A stretch of 10,187 bases of DNA. Source: Omnitrophica bacterium RBG_13_46_9 (GTDB lineage Bacteria; Omnitrophota; Gorgyraeia; JABMRN01; RBG-13-46-9). The translations under genes and the position numbers were made by a program. The notes under the pieces are model-generated. The model made no database searches. It was not told the origin of the DNA and saw only the letters and a program-made list of their open reading frames with translations. The stretch lies in NCBI GenBank assembly GCA_001804045.1, contig MHFD01000030.1, positions 5,310-15,496 of the forward strand, given 5' to 3'. Position 1 is the stretch's first letter; every line of letters starts with the position of its first letter. This document shows, one piece after another, positions 9,601 through 10,187 of this stretch.

Positions 9601-10187
9601 CCGTAAGACTTAAAGCGCTTGCGGCAAGATCTCTGTCTTTTAAGGTAAGAAGTCTTATAAATACATATCTTAATGCTACGTCAAGATTCTCAAACCCTTT
9701 TTTTTGCGCTAAATCGTCCAGAATCTTGAATAGTTCTCTCGCGGACCGCTCGTCCAATGTGTCGATAAGGCCGTCTAGCTCGTGCTTGTCAAGCTGGCCC
9801 GGAGGTCGTTTTTTGCCCGGTTCCTCCGCGTTGTTCCGTAGGGCTGTAAGTAAAGATAAAACATGCGTTACGTTCTCATTGGAAGGCTGCCCTCTTATGA
9901 GGTCGGCTTTTTCTGCAAATAATTCCGATAATCTTTTTATTTCATCCGCTTGAGTATTTGCCCCGGCTTCCCTGTCTTCAGTAAGTGCGTTTCCGGGGAG
10001 GCGGGGTAAAGACGGTTCTCCGGAAATGGGCTCGACAGTGCCCGCCATCTCGGCTTCCATGAACTGGGCTATTACCGTTTCTTTCGTTGCCCTAAGTCTC
10101 AGGTGGCTTTCGGCCTTTAATCTTAAAGTAAAGCTGTAAAGTTCATCAATGGGATTATTTTCTGTTATCTTCGGGGATACGACAACG
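2549..10187 (-). CDS. giant multidomain membrane protein: cobalamin-binding radical SAM enzyme fused to a membrane GT2 glycosyltransferase (5' end outside window)
   Basis: This is one uninterrupted frame of at least 2545 codons. The first in-frame ATG inside the window is at 10060 (2503 aa), but the frame stays open for 42 more codons to the edge, reads as ordinary coding sequence (for example SFTLRLKAESHLRLRATKET) and has no Shine-Dalgarno before 10060. The true start is therefore probably upstream. Order, numbered from 10060: helical 1-200; B12-binding 203-345; radical SAM 405-635; helical linker 700-1060; membrane GT2 module 1060-2025; HEVRD region about 2140-2255; terminal alpha/beta domain about 2310-2503. 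Predicted membrane helices lie near 1066-1086, 1101-1121, 1574-1617 (probably two), 1726-1748, 1751-1769, 1795-1816 and 1981-2001. There is no N-terminal signal in the visible part, so the radical SAM half should be cytoplasmic, on the same face as the GT2 catalytic domain. The overall job is inferred: synthesis and perhaps radical-based modification of a cell-envelope glycan or glycolipid. Individual domain calls are stronger than the combined function. Confidence 0.85.
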   Translation of the reverse strand, partial: VVVSPKITENNPIDELYSFTLRLKAESHLRLRATKETVIAQFMEAEMAGTVEPISGEPSLPRLPGNALTEDREAGANTQADEIKRLSELFAEKADLIRGQPSNENVTHVLSLLTALRNNAEEPGKKRPPGQLDKHELDGLIDTLDERSARELFKILDDLAQKKGFENLDVALRYVFIRLLTLKDRDLAASALSLTDEVKAKLTDLFKCEKDVTFAAVSRHLVLPIVSKEDYKGFNNERPMTNTPRVLLIGSYMTEDLRGGLFTAPQLALHRIASYLEVFGVSADVYDIDLDGIEKLEKIIKENHYEFIGFSVLHPTLRNTLKLIYKVSDWSPDSILLAGGQGAAFNYQIFMEHTPVNVVTRGFGEFPILDMVMNHRQDKPVDQFSFIRGLYIKSASGTVTTEYITPYTLDDLRAVSLAIDFSKVPYKRYWQAVKETYSTTHLRMMRADNYSRTIRLYCETHCPVGCDFCSSTHFLDDASGKKQKVRLLSAKDIGLLIKRAVAEYPDVQAFYFNDDDFMISEKRVRELCEIIDRDFGTKDLHFICMSRVDDVNYPLLKRIKQSGFGILSFGIESFSDRTLRDIGKKVRGGSNMGEVAIKAIEDTLKAGITPRINFILFYPTITLSDLRITVDSATELIAKGAPPTYYTYVETYPGASILKKGYEMEYETFKVEGTDHEFRFPVKILPVDEKMRAITAEVLRRHEETVLEFKRRYAWKITGRLPTSADTLILFYDLYKLAGLPTTRIEEVIDQFMKTEEQKKEDREADWQALERISAGIEILEICEDDIKDALEEANILLSSGKINPIPAGKAVALLRNALKETDATLETVDGIRGSMPFDNLSLDRIIALKGTAQTLTGLKGLEAIKSTLGDLKTAISGLRTGLTENVYLDKLFDNTLSMIGETEEGLARDPRIGTYKQKRAALRMVKCVTTFTDILLLASLEESVLKDLPREAEFEEAEKPVSPRVVYKSLMPTIKFAQEELRMVSAQAGPNLRSLSFPDQTRRIQIGADIFGFEESDGWRGWIYKGAKGKRVHKNLIMEEVPAIISGLIQDLRAAKELVEKETLTIDGALKSARKERAAAIERNVGFVEGWEPEERAYKSLKSRYMLPLIKSMLISLAALVGIGYCIGHPVLFPLQVIDTSASWLSLGILAYLTYLGIYGFFAKSGRFKIQREDVAAAIPRDILIEILPKSAKQRSGGIDSVKTIVSTLTDREFKELLINPVTDICIFLNNIHKTRKSDILSRLDIDTTGLGDTEVTGKLIGIVIDLLNRRDEWQEKERTIINDIFPLQAIVIPAVNDPDIIELVNHKVRLLNYPNVIFLLALEERDKQAIKMVERAKAEGRLPEYVIPYFGPVTTSNKPGQQEKPKNKPKTVNKTIAHMQAVVEGLCEYPKLQEKLPDFLMIWDLEDDPGALQVWSMLTANAKIRATVQDVENLMMADGGFHPENIKPALIKRGDPGLYKRIGEWGVDLNLPVSLAERYIILESAVSAMDFKNSHERLKYFITVMGVKADIELMAGIERGLQEEEAIKARRHKYDVDTDKLEKYYKRLLGVLDKKYSSKESFVLSEFERRTIPVDYQGILVAKMFGENQMSHLEWTFWFNLILPGFSAYRFDKTMIFFSLIEAIWFGMCYGIFGALIGSITGCMAGLIIGKIMFYMGSDTRNMNALAFSAGTSSNFHFATLAYYVSFFPEYNVAEDWAVALDLAKKKYRTLLVDGYLAPTYEESLPPLGPRWWAQHSRWIGGHFQSIPQVIHHPVQSIKDYGAANWFHSFVSIILLSISGPLFAYVIIRTSVWGVVFAVSRLAVAMKLHLLYGFTSGIMDHFLEILWWMPTDIQSSLILFSIGIVTIILLGLIPILNKRPDEEEMVDKSIDDLKRIVEEYKNRTNHDIEALFQDIRRLRDTADELDAERDPAELLERANDLVKKHRELTEKQRGKGKSKLWEDPEVNAALSDIFSSLSRIEKPWDELRKLSDTLEEEVNKIIESDIEKQVTKIRRLEEGMISIGPFALKIGKMRYAMFQKIVMNFAMFYYYCHSVIAVVLYFKQIAKEMDSHWRQTAHRLHGEIFVKKIKEVLIQKTKELEHEERIAYHASSDTNLSTGEVDERKETHPALDKAANEGRMFAVRAEQVSGLRSLNDDAIADLMMHNLVKLRSPASTRRMLLKHLKNERFKQNLIEGFGIMAEPTSDTLPGARLAIVIEDEDLPAIVFRDIYNNLIAHSGKGIKTKTPFTSVYIGYNLLRYSIFANRSEDLKKVIAHEVRDIIRGAHLDIQQEANTGIISAEEAAIIEKFYYDTMGSISTAGTDPRPEGRDAVSGKKPSIDSGVYNGLPDRETAIRIKESADRFAETLRSGIIQRKTKPTILALDTDIGNIKQYALPVIMQLQRESDRRRLGNVYFVRGPGNRLAGYIQANIERLKREKVIQEEGDADIVLIVKKENMTNGHCREIQQRNNAFITEIDDEEILDQNYIPILEMLSFALNAAFNNDYVILNTLYRGITGSDISYSDFESMRDGKFFRIKLPKAEPIDYKDLKQMYQLLREYLVAA
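3986..6883 (-). other. domain: membrane GT2 glycosyltransferase with three internal insertions (residues about 1060-2025)
   Basis: The motifs of membrane GT2 enzymes (cellulose synthase-like, NfrB-like) occur in the right order. Two membrane helices (1066-1121) are followed by IVIPAVND (1250-1257), NYPN (1272-1275) and a K..TVNK segment (1330-1334). Next come WDLEDDP (1363-1369) in the place of the DxD/DAED nucleotide-sugar motif, VDYQG (1533-1537), GTSSNF (1631-1636) and AED (1654-1656) in the place of the TED catalytic base. QHSRW (1695-1699) is the QxxRW acceptor motif, and HWRQTAH (2012-2018) resembles the YWxKTxHG tail of the family after the last helix. Spacing is abnormal: about 135 extra helical residues between 1370 and 1532, a membrane hairpin at 1574-1617, and a coiled coil at 1818-1960. 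All catalytic positions appear kept, so it may be active. It would use a cytoplasmic nucleotide sugar; sugar and acceptor are unknown. Confidence 0.75.
8156..9454 (-). other. domain: cobalamin-binding plus radical SAM unit (residues 203-635 of the giant protein)
   Basis: Residues 203-345 form a Rossmann-like B12-binding domain: strand PRVLLIGSY, the segment FIGFSVLHP where these domains place their central strand, then LLAGGQGAAF and VTRGFGEFP, matching the usual GG...(D)...GEGE pattern. Residues about 405-635 are a radical SAM core: C420-X3-C424-X2-C427 for the 4Fe-4S cluster, YFNDDDF (469-475), FGIESFSD (527-534), and a later barrel strand PRINFILFYP (568-577). The order B12-binding then radical SAM is that of the large class that includes methyltransferases and other C-C or P-C bond-forming enzymes. 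The particular reaction cannot be read from sequence. C416 adds a fourth cysteine to the cluster (CETHC). Confidence 0.85.

Noticed and set aside
3645..9953. Several plus-strand ORFs of 60-164 codons antisense to the giant gene
   Set aside because: They are Ser/Leu/Phe-rich readings opposite charged helical coding sequence, with no recognisable domains, and the minus frame is unbroken and carries clear motifs across them. The plus-strand frames opposite the glycosidase (226-1565) were rejected for the same reason.
1..10187. Transposons, phage genes, tRNAs, CRISPR repeats or toxin-antitoxin genes
   Set aside because: No repeat arrays, inverted terminal repeats, cloverleaf sequences or matching short genes were seen; almost all bases are taken by the three reading frames described.

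Overview
All coding sequence in this 10.2 kb window lies on the minus strand, so genes read from right to left. From upstream to downstream there are three: (1) a giant ORF, open at the right edge and at least 2545 codons long, ending at 2549; (2) a secreted 760-768 residue glycoside hydrolase of the DUF5060/GH-A type, ending at 207; (3) the first 46 codons of a LysE/RhtB-type exporter that runs off the left edge. Coding density is about 99%, with gaps of only 35 and 66 bases. I see no rRNA, tRNA, CRISPR array, insertion sequence or clear repeat.

The organism is inferred, not proven. A giant protein that strings unrelated enzyme modules together through long charged helical linkers, encoded next to a secreted glycosidase in moderate-GC DNA with the standard code, resembles genomes of Candidatus Omnitrophota or a similar uncultured lineage near the PVC bacteria. 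There is no marker gene here to settle it.

The giant protein is the main object of interest. Numbering from the ATG at 10060, it has a helical N-terminal part (1-200), a cobalamin-binding Rossmann domain (about 203-345), a radical SAM core (about 405-635, with C420-X3-C424-X2-C427), a helical linker (about 700-1060), and a complete set of membrane GT2 glycosyltransferase motifs (about 1060-2025: VIPAVND, DLEDDP, GTSSNF, AED and QHSRW, framed by membrane helices and closed by HWRQTAH). A C-terminal part follows, with an HEVRD...H region and an unrecognised alpha/beta domain. The GT2 module is interrupted by a helical insert, a glycine-rich membrane hairpin and a coiled-coil insert. The protein shows no internal stop or frameshift.

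A plausible reading is a membrane-bound polysaccharide synthase fused to a B12-dependent radical SAM enzyme, with a secreted endoglycosidase made from the next gene. That layout recalls the BcsA synthase/BcsZ hydrolase pairing of cellulose operons. A near-consensus promoter in the 35-base gap suggests the hydrolase gene can also be transcribed alone, and it moves its likely start codon to 2489. The exporter gene, after a possible weak terminator, may be a separate unit.
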